In this document: positions 21,468 to 30,658 of the stretch, piece by piece
Numbering within the stretch: position 1 is the stretch's first letter
Layout: every line of letters begins with the position of its first letter
Assembly (NCBI GenBank): GCA_964242335.1
Contig: CAXTAY010000026.1
Span: 1-54,129 of the forward strand
Direction of reading: 5' to 3'
From: Lichenicoccus sp964242335
GTDB lineage: Bacteria > Pseudomonadota > Alphaproteobacteria > Acetobacterales > Acetobacteraceae
DNA: 54,129 bases
Program-made: the position numbers and the translations under genes
The notes under the pieces: generated by a model
Told to the model about the DNA's origin: nothing
What the model saw: only the letters and a program-made list of their open reading frames with translations
The model's database searches: none

Positions 21468-22906
21468 GGCACGAGCGCCGTCGCGGCGACGGGTTCCCAG
21501 GCTTCGCGCTCGCCGGCGCCGATGCGGCTGAAGCCGCTCTTGCGCGGGCCGTCGCCGCCATACGCGATGCCGCCATAGCCCATGCGCGCCAGCGTCGCCG
21601 GATGGGCGACGTAGGCCTTGACCGACTCCGCGCGCAGGTCCTCGAACCACAGCCGCATCTGCGACGCGTTCAGCAGCCCGGCCTTGGCCTCGGGCTCGGG
21701 CTCGGCACCCAGCGTGCCGGCGGCCGCGCGTTCCAGCAGCGCGTCCTGCTCGTCCGGATCGAGGGCGACGAAGTGCCGCCCGTGCGCCGCCTGCGCCTGC
21801 CGGTCGAGCGTGCTCAGCCCGGCCCGGTAGGCCTCGGCGTCCGGCGGCAGCAGCGCGAAGCGCCAGCCGTCACCGGTGCCCGACGCCAGCAGGCGATCGA
21901 TCCGCGCCGCGAGATCGATCCGCGCCGCTGCCGGTTGCGGCAGCACGCGGTCGATCGCGGCGCGCAGCACCGCGAGCTGCTCCACGCTCATGCAGCGCGG
22001 GACGTATCCCGGATCGTCCGGCCGGGCGCGATCCAGCAGCAGCGCGCGCGTCCTGGCGCTGACGCGGTCGGAGTCGATCAGGGCGCGGTAGGCCTCGCCG
22101 ATCCCGGGTGCCGCCGCCTCGGGCGCCTCGACGGCGCCGGCATGCGCCTCGATCAGGCGCGCCACCGCCTCGGCGCGTTCCAGCGGCAGCAGGTGTCCCG
22201 CGCCCGGCAGCGTCACCAGCCGGACCTGCGCGAAGTGCGGTGCGACCAGGCTGCGCTGCGCAGCCGGTCCGAGTGCCGCGTCCTGCTCGCCCGCGACCAC
22301 CAGCGTGGGTGTGCGCAGCACGCCGACCCGCGCCGACCAGTCCTCGCGGCTGCCGCTCTCCAGCCAGGCCAGCCACGCCGCCGGGTTGATGCGCAGCACG
22401 TCGCCCACCACCTGCTCGTTCAACGCGAGCTCCAGTGCCGCGCCGATATTGCCGTCGATATAGCCCTGCGCCTCGCCGCGATATCCTTCCGGCGCGCCGC
22501 GGAACCAGCCCAGCATCGCCTGCCGCTGCTCGTCCGCGATCGGTTCGGGACCGGGCGGGGAGCCCGCCAGCAGCACCAGCCGGGACAGCCCCGACAGGCC
22601 GGGCTCGCCATCCTCGGCGCGGCGCGTCAGCACGGCCGCCACCTTGGCGCCCATGCTGTGCCCGGCCAGCATCCAGTGCGCCGGCGCCTGCTCGCCGATC
22701 AGGCGCGCGACGTGGTCCGCCATCTCCTGCACCGAGAAGCCGTCGAGGTGCGCCGCGTCCCCGAACCCCGGCAGGTCGATCGTCACGCAGCGCCACGCCT
22801 GCGGCAGGAGCCGGATCACCGGTTTCCATTCGCTCGCACTCCCGCCCAGGAAGTGCAGACAGAACAGGGTAGGGCAATCGGAGCTGGACTGTCCGGGCGC
22901 GGGCAT
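21464..22906 (-). CDS. Fused alpha/beta hydrolase and gluconate 2-dehydrogenase subunit 3-like protein
   Basis: A 480-residue fusion. Residues 1 to about 255 are an alpha/beta hydrolase with a complete-looking triad: nucleophile S84 in AGHSMG, an acid in VVAGEQDAALG, and a histidine in LPGAGHLLPLERAEA. Residues about 300-480 match the gluconate 2-dehydrogenase subunit 3 family (LNASQMRLWFEDLRAESVK; HPATLARMGYGGIAYGGDGP). That small subunit normally accompanies a GMC large subunit, which is exactly the next gene. The ATG at 22906 marks the start of hydrolase homology. No Tat signal is visible. Inference: ester or glycoside-ester cleavage coupled to oxidation of the released alcohol. Confidence 0.85.
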   Translation of the reverse strand: MPAPGQSSSDCPTLFCLHFLGGSASEWKPVIRLLPQAWRCVTIDLPGFGDAAHLDGFSVQEMADHVARLIGEQAPAHWMLAGHSMGAKVAAVLTRRAEDGEPGLSGLSRLVLLAGSPPGPEPIADEQRQAMLGWFRGAPEGYRGEAQGYIDGNIGAALELALNEQVVGDVLRINPAAWLAWLESGSREDWSARVGVLRTPTLVVAGEQDAALGPAAQRSLVAPHFAQVRLVTLPGAGHLLPLERAEAVARLIEAHAGAVEAPEAAAPGIGEAYRALIDSDRVSARTRALLLDRARPDDPGYVPRCMSVEQLAVLRAAIDRVLPQPAAARIDLAARIDRLLASGTGDGWRFALLPPDAEAYRAGLSTLDRQAQAAHGRHFVALDPDEQDALLERAAAGTLGAEPEPEAKAGLLNASQMRLWFEDLRAESVKAYVAHPATLARMGYGGIAYGGDGPRKSGFSRIGAGEREAWEPVAATALVP

Positions 22907-23002
22907 TCGGATCAACCTTGCATGGTGCGAAGCACAACAGCTGGTCCCGGGTGTCCCGCCTGGCAACGGCGCCGGCATGTTTCACCCGCACGCCGTCGCC
23001 CT

Positions 23003-23878
23003 TCAGGTCAGGTCCGACACGAACGCTTCCCCCGCCCGGCTGCGGTAGCGCTCGCGGTGCCGCAGCAGCCGGAAGCTGCGCGCCGGCAGCGGAAACGCCG
23101 CCGCGACGAGCCGGCCGGCGGACAGCGAGGCGCGCGCCACCGTCTCCGACACCGCCGTGGCGCCGGCGCCGGCCTCCACCGCCGCCAGCACCGCCTCGTT
23201 CGAGGGCAGCGTCATCGCGACCCTGAGCCCGTCGAGCTCGATGCCGGCCGAGCCCAGGGCCGCCTCGAGGCTGGAACGGGTGCCGGAGCCGCGCTCGCGG
23301 AGCACCCAGGGCATCTCGCGCAGGTCGTCCGGACGCAGCCGCGCCTGCCGGGCGCGGGAGCAGCCGGGCGGCAGCACCAGCACCAGCTGGTCGGCGCCGA
23401 CCACCTCCTGCTCGAGCGCCGGCTCCTCGACCTCGCCCTCGACGAAGCCGAGCTCCGCTGCGCCGTCCAGCACCGCGCGCGCCGCCTCGCGGCTATTGCC
23501 GATCGAGACGTCCAGCTCGATGCCGGGGTGACGCGCGTGGAATGCGACCAGGCGCCGGGGCAGCCAGTAGCCGGCGATGGTCTGGCTGGCGAAGATCGCG
23601 AGGCGGCCGCGTCGCAGCGCGCCCATGTCGGCCAGCGCCGCCTCGGCCGCCTGCGTCCGCGCCAGCACGGCACGCGCCTCGGTCAGGAAGGCGCGCCCGG
23701 CCTCGTTCAGGGCGATGCCGCGGCCGATCCGGTCGAACAGCCGGATGGCGTGGCGCTGCTCGAGCGCCGCGATCGCGTTGCTGACCGCCGACTGGGTGAG
23801 GTTCAGGGCACGCGCCGCCGCCGTGACGTGCTGGCGTTCCGCGACCGCCACGAAGATGCGGAGCTGCTCCAGCGTCAT
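23003..23878 (-). CDS. LysR-family transcriptional regulator (YeiE/CysL-like)
   Basis: A 291-residue regulator. The N-terminal winged HTH is clear (MTLEQLRIFVAVAERQHVTAAARALNL is its beginning in part; TQSAVSNAIAALEQ follows), and the remainder is a two-lobed effector domain. It is divergent from a YeiH-type exporter gene with 99 bases between, the arrangement seen for YeiE-YeiH, where the regulator responds to sulfur compounds such as sulfite. That function is inferred from context. The hydrolase-dehydrogenase fusion begins 96 bases downstream on the same strand and could also be under its influence. Confidence 0.9.
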   Translation of the reverse strand: MTLEQLRIFVAVAERQHVTAAARALNLTQSAVSNAIAALEQRHAIRLFDRIGRGIALNEAGRAFLTEARAVLARTQAAEAALADMGALRRGRLAIFASQTIAGYWLPRRLVAFHARHPGIELDVSIGNSREAARAVLDGAAELGFVEGEVEEPALEQEVVGADQLVLVLPPGCSRARQARLRPDDLREMPWVLRERGSGTRSSLEAALGSAGIELDGLRVAMTLPSNEAVLAAVEAGAGATAVSETVARASLSAGRLVAAAFPLPARSFRLLRHRERYRSRAGEAFVSDLT

Positions 23879-23977
23879 GCGACCGATCTACCCGGAGGAT
23901 TGTTCCGAGCCTAATAATCTGTTGGATCGATGAAAGTCACGTGCCTAGCTTGGTGAGGTCCAGAGCAGGTCACGTCG

Positions 23978-25084
23978 ATGGCAGCCACCGCCTCACTCGC
24001 ACGCTTCGCCCACTCCCCGCGCCGGCGCACCGTGCATCCGCCGGCCGGATCGCTGCCGCTGCGGAGGGCGGGGCGGGTGTTGCCCGGCATCGCGCTGTGC
24101 CTCGCGGTCACGCTGGCGGCGGCTGGCGCACAGATCGTCGAGCGGCGCCTGTTCGGCGCGGCCTGGCTCGAGGGCCTCGTCCTCGCGATCCTGCTGGGCG
24201 CGGTGCTGCGCACCTGCTGGACGCCGGCGGCACGCTGGCAGCCCGGCATCGCGTTCAGCGCCAGGACGCTGCTGGAGAGCGCGGTGGTGCTGCTCGGCGC
24301 CTCGGTCAGCGCGCGCACCGTGCTGGGCGCCGGTCCCGGGCTGCTCGGCGGCATCGTGGCCGTGGTGCTGCTGGCGATCGCCATCAGCTACGGGATCGGC
24401 CGGCTGTTCCGGCTGCCGCACCGGATGGCGGTGCTGATCGCCTGCGGCAACTCGATCTGCGGCAACTCGGCCATCGCCGCCGTGGCTCCGGTCGTCGGCG
24501 CCGACGGCGAGGAGGTGGCGGCCTCGATCGCCTTCACCGCGGTGTTCGGCGTCATGCTGGTGCTCGGGCTGCCGCTCGCGGTGCCGCTGCTGCGGCTGAG
24601 CGGCCCGCAGTACGGCGTGCTCGCCGGCCTCACCGTCTACGCCGTGCCGCAGGTGCTGGCGGCGACGGCCCCGGTCGGTGCGGTCGCGGTGCAGCTCGGC
24701 ACGCTGGTGAAGCTGGTGCGGGTGCTGATGCTGGGACCGGTGGTGCTGGGACTGTCCGTGCTGAGCCGCGGCGCGGGCCGTGCATCGGACCAGGCCGCGG
24801 CCGCGGGCAAGCTGCCGCTGCACAGGCTGGTCCCCTGGTTCATCCTCGGCTTCCTCGGGCTCGCCGCCGCCCGCTCCGTGGGTGCGGTGCCGGAGGTCGC
24901 GCTGCGGCCGGTGGCCGATCTGGCCGGCCTGCTGACCATCGTCTCCATGGCCGCCCTCGGACTCGATACCGACCTGCGGGTGGCGGCACGCGCGGGCGGG
25001 CGCGTCACCTGCGTGGTGGTGCTGTCGCTGCTGGCGCTTGGCCTGATCAGCCTGGGGCTGATCCGGCTGCTGGGCCTGGTCTGA
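23978..25084 (+). CDS. YeiH-family (UPF0324) putative anion/sulfate exporter
   Basis: A 368-residue inner-membrane protein with about ten hydrophobic segments. The family hallmark GNSICGNSAIAAVAPVV is present, as are VLLGASVSARTVLG and the C-terminal LGLDTDLR. YeiH-like proteins are annotated as putative sulfate exporters; direct biochemical proof is thin. It lies between a LysR regulator and a sulfite-oxidase-like enzyme, which fits export of sulfate made from sulfite. The start ATG at 23978 has AGG about 8 bases upstream. The first 28 residues are a basic leader without homology. Confidence 0.9.
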   Translation: MAATASLARFAHSPRRRTVHPPAGSLPLRRAGRVLPGIALCLAVTLAAAGAQIVERRLFGAAWLEGLVLAILLGAVLRTCWTPAARWQPGIAFSARTLLESAVVLLGASVSARTVLGAGPGLLGGIVAVVLLAIAISYGIGRLFRLPHRMAVLIACGNSICGNSAIAAVAPVVGADGEEVAASIAFTAVFGVMLVLGLPLAVPLLRLSGPQYGVLAGLTVYAVPQVLAATAPVGAVAVQLGTLVKLVRVLMLGPVVLGLSVLSRGAGRASDQAAAAGKLPLHRLVPWFILGFLGLAAARSVGAVPEVALRPVADLAGLLTIVSMAALGLDTDLRVAARAGGRVTCVVVLSLLALGLISLGLIRLLGLV

Positions 25085-25170
25085 GCGGTGCGGGCGGAAA
25101 CCTTCGCGGCTGCCGGCGCTTCGCCCGTCATGTCGACGCCTCGCGCGCCGCCAGCGAGAAGGGAGCGCCC

Positions 25171-26265
25171 GTGCTGAGACCAGCCGGCCCGGCAGCGGGC
25201 CTGATCGTGCGTTCCGCCAGTCCGTACAACGCGGAGCCGCCGCTCGACCGGCTGCGGGCCGGCTTCGTCACCGCGCAGCGCGATTTCTACGTGCGCAGCC
25301 ACGGCGACATCCCGCGGCTCGACGAGGCGACGCATCGGCTGCGGGTGCAGGGGCTGGTCACGACGCCGCTCGAGCTGTCGATGGCGCAACTGCGCCAGCG
25401 CTTCGTGCACCGCGTGGTGCCCGCGGTGCTGCAGTGCGCCGGCAACCGCCGCGCCGACCTGCAGGCGGTGAGGCCGACCACGGGGGATCCCTGGGCACCC
25501 GGCGCGATCGGCCATGCGGCCTGGACGGGAATCGCCCTGGCCGACGTGCTGCGCGCGGCGGGTGGGCGGGAGGACGCCGCACTGCACGTCGCCTTCGAGG
25601 CCCGCGACGAGGTGGAGGTGGCGGGAGAGGGGCGTTTCGCCTACGGCGTCTCGATCCCGATGGCCAAGGCGATGTCGCCGGAGGTGCTGCTCGCCTTCGC
25701 GATGAACGGCGAGCCGCTGGCGCCGGAGCACGGCTTTCCGCTGCGCGCCGTCGTGCCCGGCCATGCCGGCGTACGCAGCCCGAAATGGCTGAGCGCGATC
25801 ACCGTACAGGACCGGCCGTCGGACAACCACATGCAGCAGCGCGACTACAAGCTGCTGCCGGCAGACATGACGGAGCAGACGGTCGACTGGGACCGGGGCC
25901 TCACCATCTACGACATGCCGCTGAACGCCGCGATCTGCGAGCCGGCGGCGAACGCTCCGCTGGCCGCCGGCCCGCTGACCCTGCGCGGCTACGCCGTCGC
26001 CAGCGCCCGCCGGGTGGCGCGGGTCGATGTCTCGATCGATGGCGGCCGCAGCTGGATCGAGGCTGCGCTGGAGCAGGACCCGGACGCGCCCTGGAGCTGG
26101 AGTTTCTGGAGTGCGCGCCTGGAGCTGCCGCGCGGCGAGCACGAGCTGGCGGTGCGGGCCTGGGATTCCGCCGGGCAGACCCAGCCCGCGCGCCCCGACG
26201 AGATCTGGAACTTCAAGGGCTACCTGAGCGCGGCGTGGCACCGGGTGCGGGTGTCGGCACGCTGA
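25171..26265 (+). CDS. Sulfite oxidase-like molybdopterin-dependent oxidoreductase
   Basis: A 364-residue molybdoenzyme expected to oxidise sulfite to sulfate. The molybdenum-ligating cysteine is C89 in AVLQCAGNRR, followed by the molybdopterin-binding segments (FPLRAVVPGHAGVRSPKWL) of the sulfite-oxidase fold. A C-terminal immunoglobulin-like dimerisation domain (VDVSIDGGRSWIEA; WDSAGQTQPA) occupies about residues 245-360. No heme domain and no signal peptide are visible, so a cytoplasmic SorA-like or heme-free form is likely. The GTG start has AAGGGAG upstream. It follows the exporter gene by 86 bases on the same strand. Confidence 0.9.
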   Translation: MLRPAGPAAGLIVRSASPYNAEPPLDRLRAGFVTAQRDFYVRSHGDIPRLDEATHRLRVQGLVTTPLELSMAQLRQRFVHRVVPAVLQCAGNRRADLQAVRPTTGDPWAPGAIGHAAWTGIALADVLRAAGGREDAALHVAFEARDEVEVAGEGRFAYGVSIPMAKAMSPEVLLAFAMNGEPLAPEHGFPLRAVVPGHAGVRSPKWLSAITVQDRPSDNHMQQRDYKLLPADMTEQTVDWDRGLTIYDMPLNAAICEPAANAPLAAGPLTLRGYAVASARRVARVDVSIDGGRSWIEAALEQDPDAPWSWSFWSARLELPRGEHELAVRAWDSAGQTQPARPDEIWNFKGYLSAAWHRVRVSAR

Positions 26266-26301
26266 GCCAGGCCGCCGCCGGGAACGACCGGCGCCGCGCC
26301 C

Positions 26302-28371
26302 TCAATGCCGCCGCGGTCGCACGTGGCCACGATGTTTCGTCACGGCCGCAGCCGGCGTCACCGCCGGTGGTGCGGCGGGGTTCGCCTGCGTCTCCTTCAG
26401 GGCGTCGGTGCAGGCGCCCTCGCCGACGCCGAGCTGCACCGTCGGCAGGATCGCGAGCGGGAAGAACAGGACGCCGAGCGCGGTCGCGGCGCCGGCGCGG
26501 GCGACGACCTCGGCACCCGGCCGGATCACCGGGCTGCCGAGCTTGCCGGTGACGTCGATCGGCCCGGGCAGCGAGGCGATGCTGAAGTGCGACGAGCGGG
26601 TGGTCAGGGTGTAGTTCAGCGTCTGGTCGCGCAGGTTGACGTCGCCGCGACCGATGGTGCGCGCCTCGCTGGTCTGCAGCAGGAAGGTGCGTGCGGTCAG
26701 GATGCCGTCCTTGAGCGGCATGTCGGCGATCAGGCAGCGCAGGTTGGCGCGGTTCGGCAGCCCGATCGCCGACAGCAACGCGTTGCCGACCTCGAGGCCG
26801 GCGATGTCGTGCAGCAGGGCGCTGATGTCGCCGTTGCCGGACGCGATCAGCGTGAGGCCACCGCTGCCGTTGCCAAGCATGGTGGCGACCGAGTCGCCGG
26901 TCGTGGTCAGGTCGGCCTGGCCGCCGATCAGCCCCTCGCCGTGGAAGGCGTGCGTCGCCTGCATGATGCGCGAGAGGTCGACGTTGCGGAAGGTGATGTG
27001 CGCCTTGGTGCGCAGTTGCTTGCCCACCGGATCGAGATCGAAATCCGAGGCGATCGAGCCGCGGCCGATGTCGAAGTTGAGCGGATGCACGACGATGCGG
27101 CCGTCCTGGATGGTGAAGGCGGCGACGATGTTGTCGAGCGGGACGTATCGCCCCTCGATGCTGTCGCCCTTGTAGTGCAGCTGCACGTTGGCGCTGCGCA
27201 GCTTCGGCAGGCTGAACGGCTGGTCGGGCAGGACGTCGCCGTTGCTCTTGGTCTTCTGGATCTCGTGCTTCTGCGCCGCATTGCCCGACTTGGAGTCGCC
27301 GGGAGTCCCGCCGATGAAGCCGGCGAGGTCGTTCAGGTCGACCTTGCGCGACACCAGGTCGGCCTTGACGTCGGGGATCTTGCCGTGGCTGTCGACGGCG
27401 ATGCTGCCGCCGAGGTCGCTGGAGCCGACGGTGCCGCGGAAATGATCGAACACGATGCTGCGCTGCTTGTAGTCGAGGTTGCCGGTGACCTTGAACGGCG
27501 GCGTATGCGGGATCGGCACCCCGGTCAGCGGCAGCAGCAGCGCCATGTCGGGCCCCTGGAACACGAGCTTCAGCCGGGCGCCGCCGAAGGTCAGCGGCTG
27601 GTCGACCTCGCCGGTCAGCGACACCCGGGTCGGCCCGTTGGCGAGGTGCAGGTCGATCGGATAGGGGTGCGCCCGGTCCTCCAGGGTCAGCAGGGCGCCG
27701 CCGACGAAACGTCCGGTGATCGGCGCGTGCGCGTAGGTGCCCTCGGCGGTCACCACGACGCGACCGCCGTCGGCATCCTTCTCGCCGGTGGTGTGCAGCA
27801 ACAGGTTCATGTCGGTCTTCAGCGCCGGATCGACGACGTGGACGTGCCCGTCGCGTATGCGCAGCAGCCCGAGCTTCGGCGGCGGCCCGGCGCTGCTCTT
27901 CGAGGAAGTGGACCCGTTCTTGCTCGCGAACGACCAGCTGGCGGTGCCGTCCGGATGCGCCACCGCCTCGACCACCGGGTGGTCGATATTGACCAGCGGG
28001 ATGGTGATGATGCGGTGGCGGATATAGTCCAGCAGCTCGAAGCCGACCGACAGGTGGTCGATGGTCGCGAACGGCGGATCGACCGGGAAGCCCTGCGGGT
28101 TCTCCACCCGCACGCTGTCGACGGTGATCAGGGTGGTGCGTCCGAGGCGGACATGCAGGTGCTGGACGGTGACCTTGCGGCCGAGCACCGCGGAGGCCTC
28201 GCGATCGACCAGCGGGACGAACCAGTCCCAGCGCCAGAGCAGGATCAGGGCGATGATCGCCACCGCCAGGATCCCGAGCACGAACGGCCAGCGGCGGCGC
28301 CGGGAGGGGGGGGTCTTGCCGGCTGCGGCAGGCGGCGTCGTCGTTCCGGACGCTGCTGAATCCAGGGCCAA
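26302..28371 (-). CDS. AsmA-family envelope protein
   Basis: A 689-residue membrane-anchored protein. Residues about 27-48 form a single transmembrane helix after a basic stretch (SRRRRWPFVLGILAVAI). The AsmA N-terminal region follows (DREASAVLGRKVTVQHLHVRL), then a long beta-rich body and the AsmA C-terminal repeat-like end (NLRCLIADMPLKDGILTART; TLTTRSSHFS; GPIDVTGKLGSPVI). AsmA-like proteins influence outer-membrane lipid transport and assembly. The start is probably the TTG at 28371, which has GGAGG 9 bases upstream. It is divergent from the prolyl oligopeptidase gene and convergent with the sulfite oxidase gene. Confidence 0.85.
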   Translation of the reverse strand: MALDSAASGTTTPPAAAGKTPPSRRRRWPFVLGILAVAIIALILLWRWDWFVPLVDREASAVLGRKVTVQHLHVRLGRTTLITVDSVRVENPQGFPVDPPFATIDHLSVGFELLDYIRHRIITIPLVNIDHPVVEAVAHPDGTASWSFASKNGSTSSKSSAGPPPKLGLLRIRDGHVHVVDPALKTDMNLLLHTTGEKDADGGRVVVTAEGTYAHAPITGRFVGGALLTLEDRAHPYPIDLHLANGPTRVSLTGEVDQPLTFGGARLKLVFQGPDMALLLPLTGVPIPHTPPFKVTGNLDYKQRSIVFDHFRGTVGSSDLGGSIAVDSHGKIPDVKADLVSRKVDLNDLAGFIGGTPGDSKSGNAAQKHEIQKTKSNGDVLPDQPFSLPKLRSANVQLHYKGDSIEGRYVPLDNIVAAFTIQDGRIVVHPLNFDIGRGSIASDFDLDPVGKQLRTKAHITFRNVDLSRIMQATHAFHGEGLIGGQADLTTTGDSVATMLGNGSGGLTLIASGNGDISALLHDIAGLEVGNALLSAIGLPNRANLRCLIADMPLKDGILTARTFLLQTSEARTIGRGDVNLRDQTLNYTLTTRSSHFSIASLPGPIDVTGKLGSPVIRPGAEVVARAGAATALGVLFFPLAILPTVQLGVGEGACTDALKETQANPAAPPAVTPAAAVTKHRGHVRPRRH

Positions 28372-28510
28372 GTCAGCAAACCTCCGGCGAGACTGTGACG
28401 ATAGCGAAACTTAACGCCGCGGCGGCAGGACCGGTTCCGGGAGCCGACAGGGCCGGCGCCGCCCCTGCAGATCTAGCAGCCGCGTCTCGTGCAGGCTAGG
28501 TCGTGCGGGC

Positions 28511-28525
28511 CCGGCGCTGCGCCGG
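28511..28525 (+). repeat. GC-rich hairpin in the leader of the prolyl oligopeptidase gene
   Basis: CCGGCG-CTG-CGCCGG forms a six-base-pair perfect stem 28 bases before the ATG at 28553. A role is not evident. Confidence 0.4.
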
Positions 28526-28552
28526 CCTCGATCCGCCGCCGACGGAGCCGTC

Positions 28553-30658
28553 ATGCGCCTGCGAACCATACTGCTGCTCGCCCTGTTCTCCTCCTGCCTG
28601 CCTCGGGTCGCCGCGGCGCAAGCGTCATCGCCCGCAGCGGCGCCGGCGTTCCTGTCGGAGGTCGAGGGCAAGCCGGCGCTAAACTGGGTCGGCGCGCAGA
28701 ACCGCAGGACCGTCGGCGTGCTGCAGCGCGACCCGCGCTATCGCGGCTTTCATGACGACGCCCTGGCGATCGCGCAGTCGCACGACCGGATCCCGGTGCC
28801 GAGCGTGATCGGCGGCGCGGTGTACAATTTCTGGCAGGACGCGCAGCACCGGCGGGGGATCTGGCGCAGCACCGACCTCGCCTCGTACCGCCGCGCGTCG
28901 CCGCACTGGCATACGGTGATCGATCTCGACGCGCTGTCGCTGGCCGAACGGGCGAACTGGGTCTGGAAGGGTGCGGAGTGCGAGGAGCCGGCGGAGCGAC
29001 GCTGCCTGGTGATGCTGTCGGACGGCGGCGAGGACGCCACCACCGCGCGCGAGTTCGACCTGCCCTCCGGCCGCTTCGTCGCCGGCGGCTTCGTGCTGCC
29101 GCACTCCAAGCAGGAGGCGGCCTGGGAGGACCTCGACACGCTGCTGGTGGCGCGCGACTGGGGACCGGGCGAGGCGGGCGGCAGCCTGACCGCGTCGGGC
29201 TACCCGTTCATCGTCAAGCGGCTGCGTCGCGGCCAGACGCTCGACCAGGCGGTCCCGGTGGCGCGCGGAGTACCCGCCGACGTCTCCGACTCGCCGGAGG
29301 TGCTGGTCGACGGCGACGGCCATCGCGCGGTGCTGATCCATCGCGGCGTCAGCTTCTTCGCCAACCAGTACCAGCTGGTGACGCCGCACGGCCTGCTGCC
29401 GCTGCCGCCCAAGGCCACCGTCGTGGCACTGGTCGCGAACCGGCTGGTGGCGAAGCTCGACCAGCCCTGGCAGCCGGCGGCGGGACCGTCGATCGCCGCC
29501 GGCAGCCTTGTGGCACTCGACCTGGCGCACCCCGACGCGGCGCCGCAGCTGGTGTTCGCGCCGAACCCGCGCCAGTCGGTCGAGGAGGAGGAGGTCGGCG
29601 CCACCCGCGGCGCGCTGGTGGCGGCGATCACCGACAACGTGCGCGGCCAGGGCTGGGTGTTCACCCCTGCCTCCCAGGGCGGCTGGAGTGCGCGCCGCCT
29701 GAAGCTGCCCGACGACGTGTCGGTGAGCCTGATCGACACCGGTCCGCTCGACGACCACGCGTTCCTGCAGGTCACCGGCTTCCTGACCCCGAGCCAGCTC
29801 TGGCTGGCCGACTCCGGCAGCGGCACCGCGGCCGAGGTGAAGGCGCTGCCGGCGCAGTTCGACGCCTCCCGCCTGGTGGTCGAGCAGCTCGAGGCGACCT
29901 CGCCGGACGGCACCCGGATCCCGTACTTCCTGGTGCACCGCCGCGACCTGAAGCGCGACGGCGACAACCCGACCTTGCTCACCGCCTATGGCGGCTTCGG
30001 CGTGTCGAGCACGCCGCTCTATTCCGGCGCGGTCGGCCGGCTTTGGCTGGCCCGCGGCGGTGCCTACGCGCTCGCCAACATACGCGGCGGCGGCGAGTTC
30101 GGCCCGGCCTGGCACGAGGCCGGACGCAAGACGCAGCGCCAGCGCGTGTTCGACGACTTCGCCGCGGTGGGACGCGACCTGATCGCGCGCCGCATCACCT
30201 CGCCGCGCCGGCTCGGCATACGCGGCCGCTCCAACGGCGGCCTGCTGATGGGCGTCGAGTTCACCCAGCATCCGGAGCTGTGGCGCGCCGTGATCATCGG
30301 CGTGCCGCTGCTCGACATGCTGCACTTCGAGACCATGGCGGCGGGCGCCTCCTGGGTGGACGAATACGGCAGCGTCTCCAGGCCGGACGAGCGCGCCTTC
30401 CTGGCCCGCATCTCGCCGCTGCAGGCGCTGCGCCCGGGCGTGCGCTACCCCGAGCCGTTCCTGTTCACCTCGACCAAGGACGACCGCGTCGGCCCGGTGC
30501 ACGCACGCCGCTTCGCTTGGCGCATGACCCAGCTCGGCGTGCCGTTCCTGTACTACGAGGATACCGAGGGCGGGCATGCCGGCACCGCCAACCTCGGCGA
30601 GATCGCGCACGAGCAGGCGCTGGAGGCGACCTACCTGACGCGGCGGCTGATGGATTGA
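28553..30658 (+). CDS. Exported prolyl oligopeptidase-family serine peptidase (S9A)
   Basis: A 701-residue peptidase. Residues 1-23 are a signal peptide ending VAAAQ, so it acts in the periplasm or outside. A seven-bladed propeller region (about 60-420) precedes the alpha/beta-hydrolase domain. The catalytic serine is S560 in RGRSNGGLLMG, the acid is at D643/D644 in TKDDRVGP, and the histidine is H675 in GGHAG. The GGEFGPAWHEAG segment is typical of S9A enzymes, which cleave short peptides after proline. Length and motifs are intact. It stands alone, followed by a DUF3224 gene after 102 bases. Confidence 0.92.
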   Translation: MRLRTILLLALFSSCLPRVAAAQASSPAAAPAFLSEVEGKPALNWVGAQNRRTVGVLQRDPRYRGFHDDALAIAQSHDRIPVPSVIGGAVYNFWQDAQHRRGIWRSTDLASYRRASPHWHTVIDLDALSLAERANWVWKGAECEEPAERRCLVMLSDGGEDATTAREFDLPSGRFVAGGFVLPHSKQEAAWEDLDTLLVARDWGPGEAGGSLTASGYPFIVKRLRRGQTLDQAVPVARGVPADVSDSPEVLVDGDGHRAVLIHRGVSFFANQYQLVTPHGLLPLPPKATVVALVANRLVAKLDQPWQPAAGPSIAAGSLVALDLAHPDAAPQLVFAPNPRQSVEEEEVGATRGALVAAITDNVRGQGWVFTPASQGGWSARRLKLPDDVSVSLIDTGPLDDHAFLQVTGFLTPSQLWLADSGSGTAAEVKALPAQFDASRLVVEQLEATSPDGTRIPYFLVHRRDLKRDGDNPTLLTAYGGFGVSSTPLYSGAVGRLWLARGGAYALANIRGGGEFGPAWHEAGRKTQRQRVFDDFAAVGRDLIARRITSPRRLGIRGRSNGGLLMGVEFTQHPELWRAVIIGVPLLDMLHFETMAAGASWVDEYGSVSRPDERAFLARISPLQALRPGVRYPEPFLFTSTKDDRVGPVHARRFAWRMTQLGVPFLYYEDTEGGHAGTANLGEIAHEQALEATYLTRRLMD

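Noticed and set aside
21468..21650. A longer N-terminus for the GMC oxidoreductase.
   Set aside because: The extension is an Arg-rich shadow of the fused small-subunit gene; the ATG at 21467 gives a clean FAD-binding start and an ATGA overlap.
23879..23977. A defined LysR-binding box between the regulator and exporter.
   Set aside because: Several T-N11-A matches exist but none has a convincing dyad.
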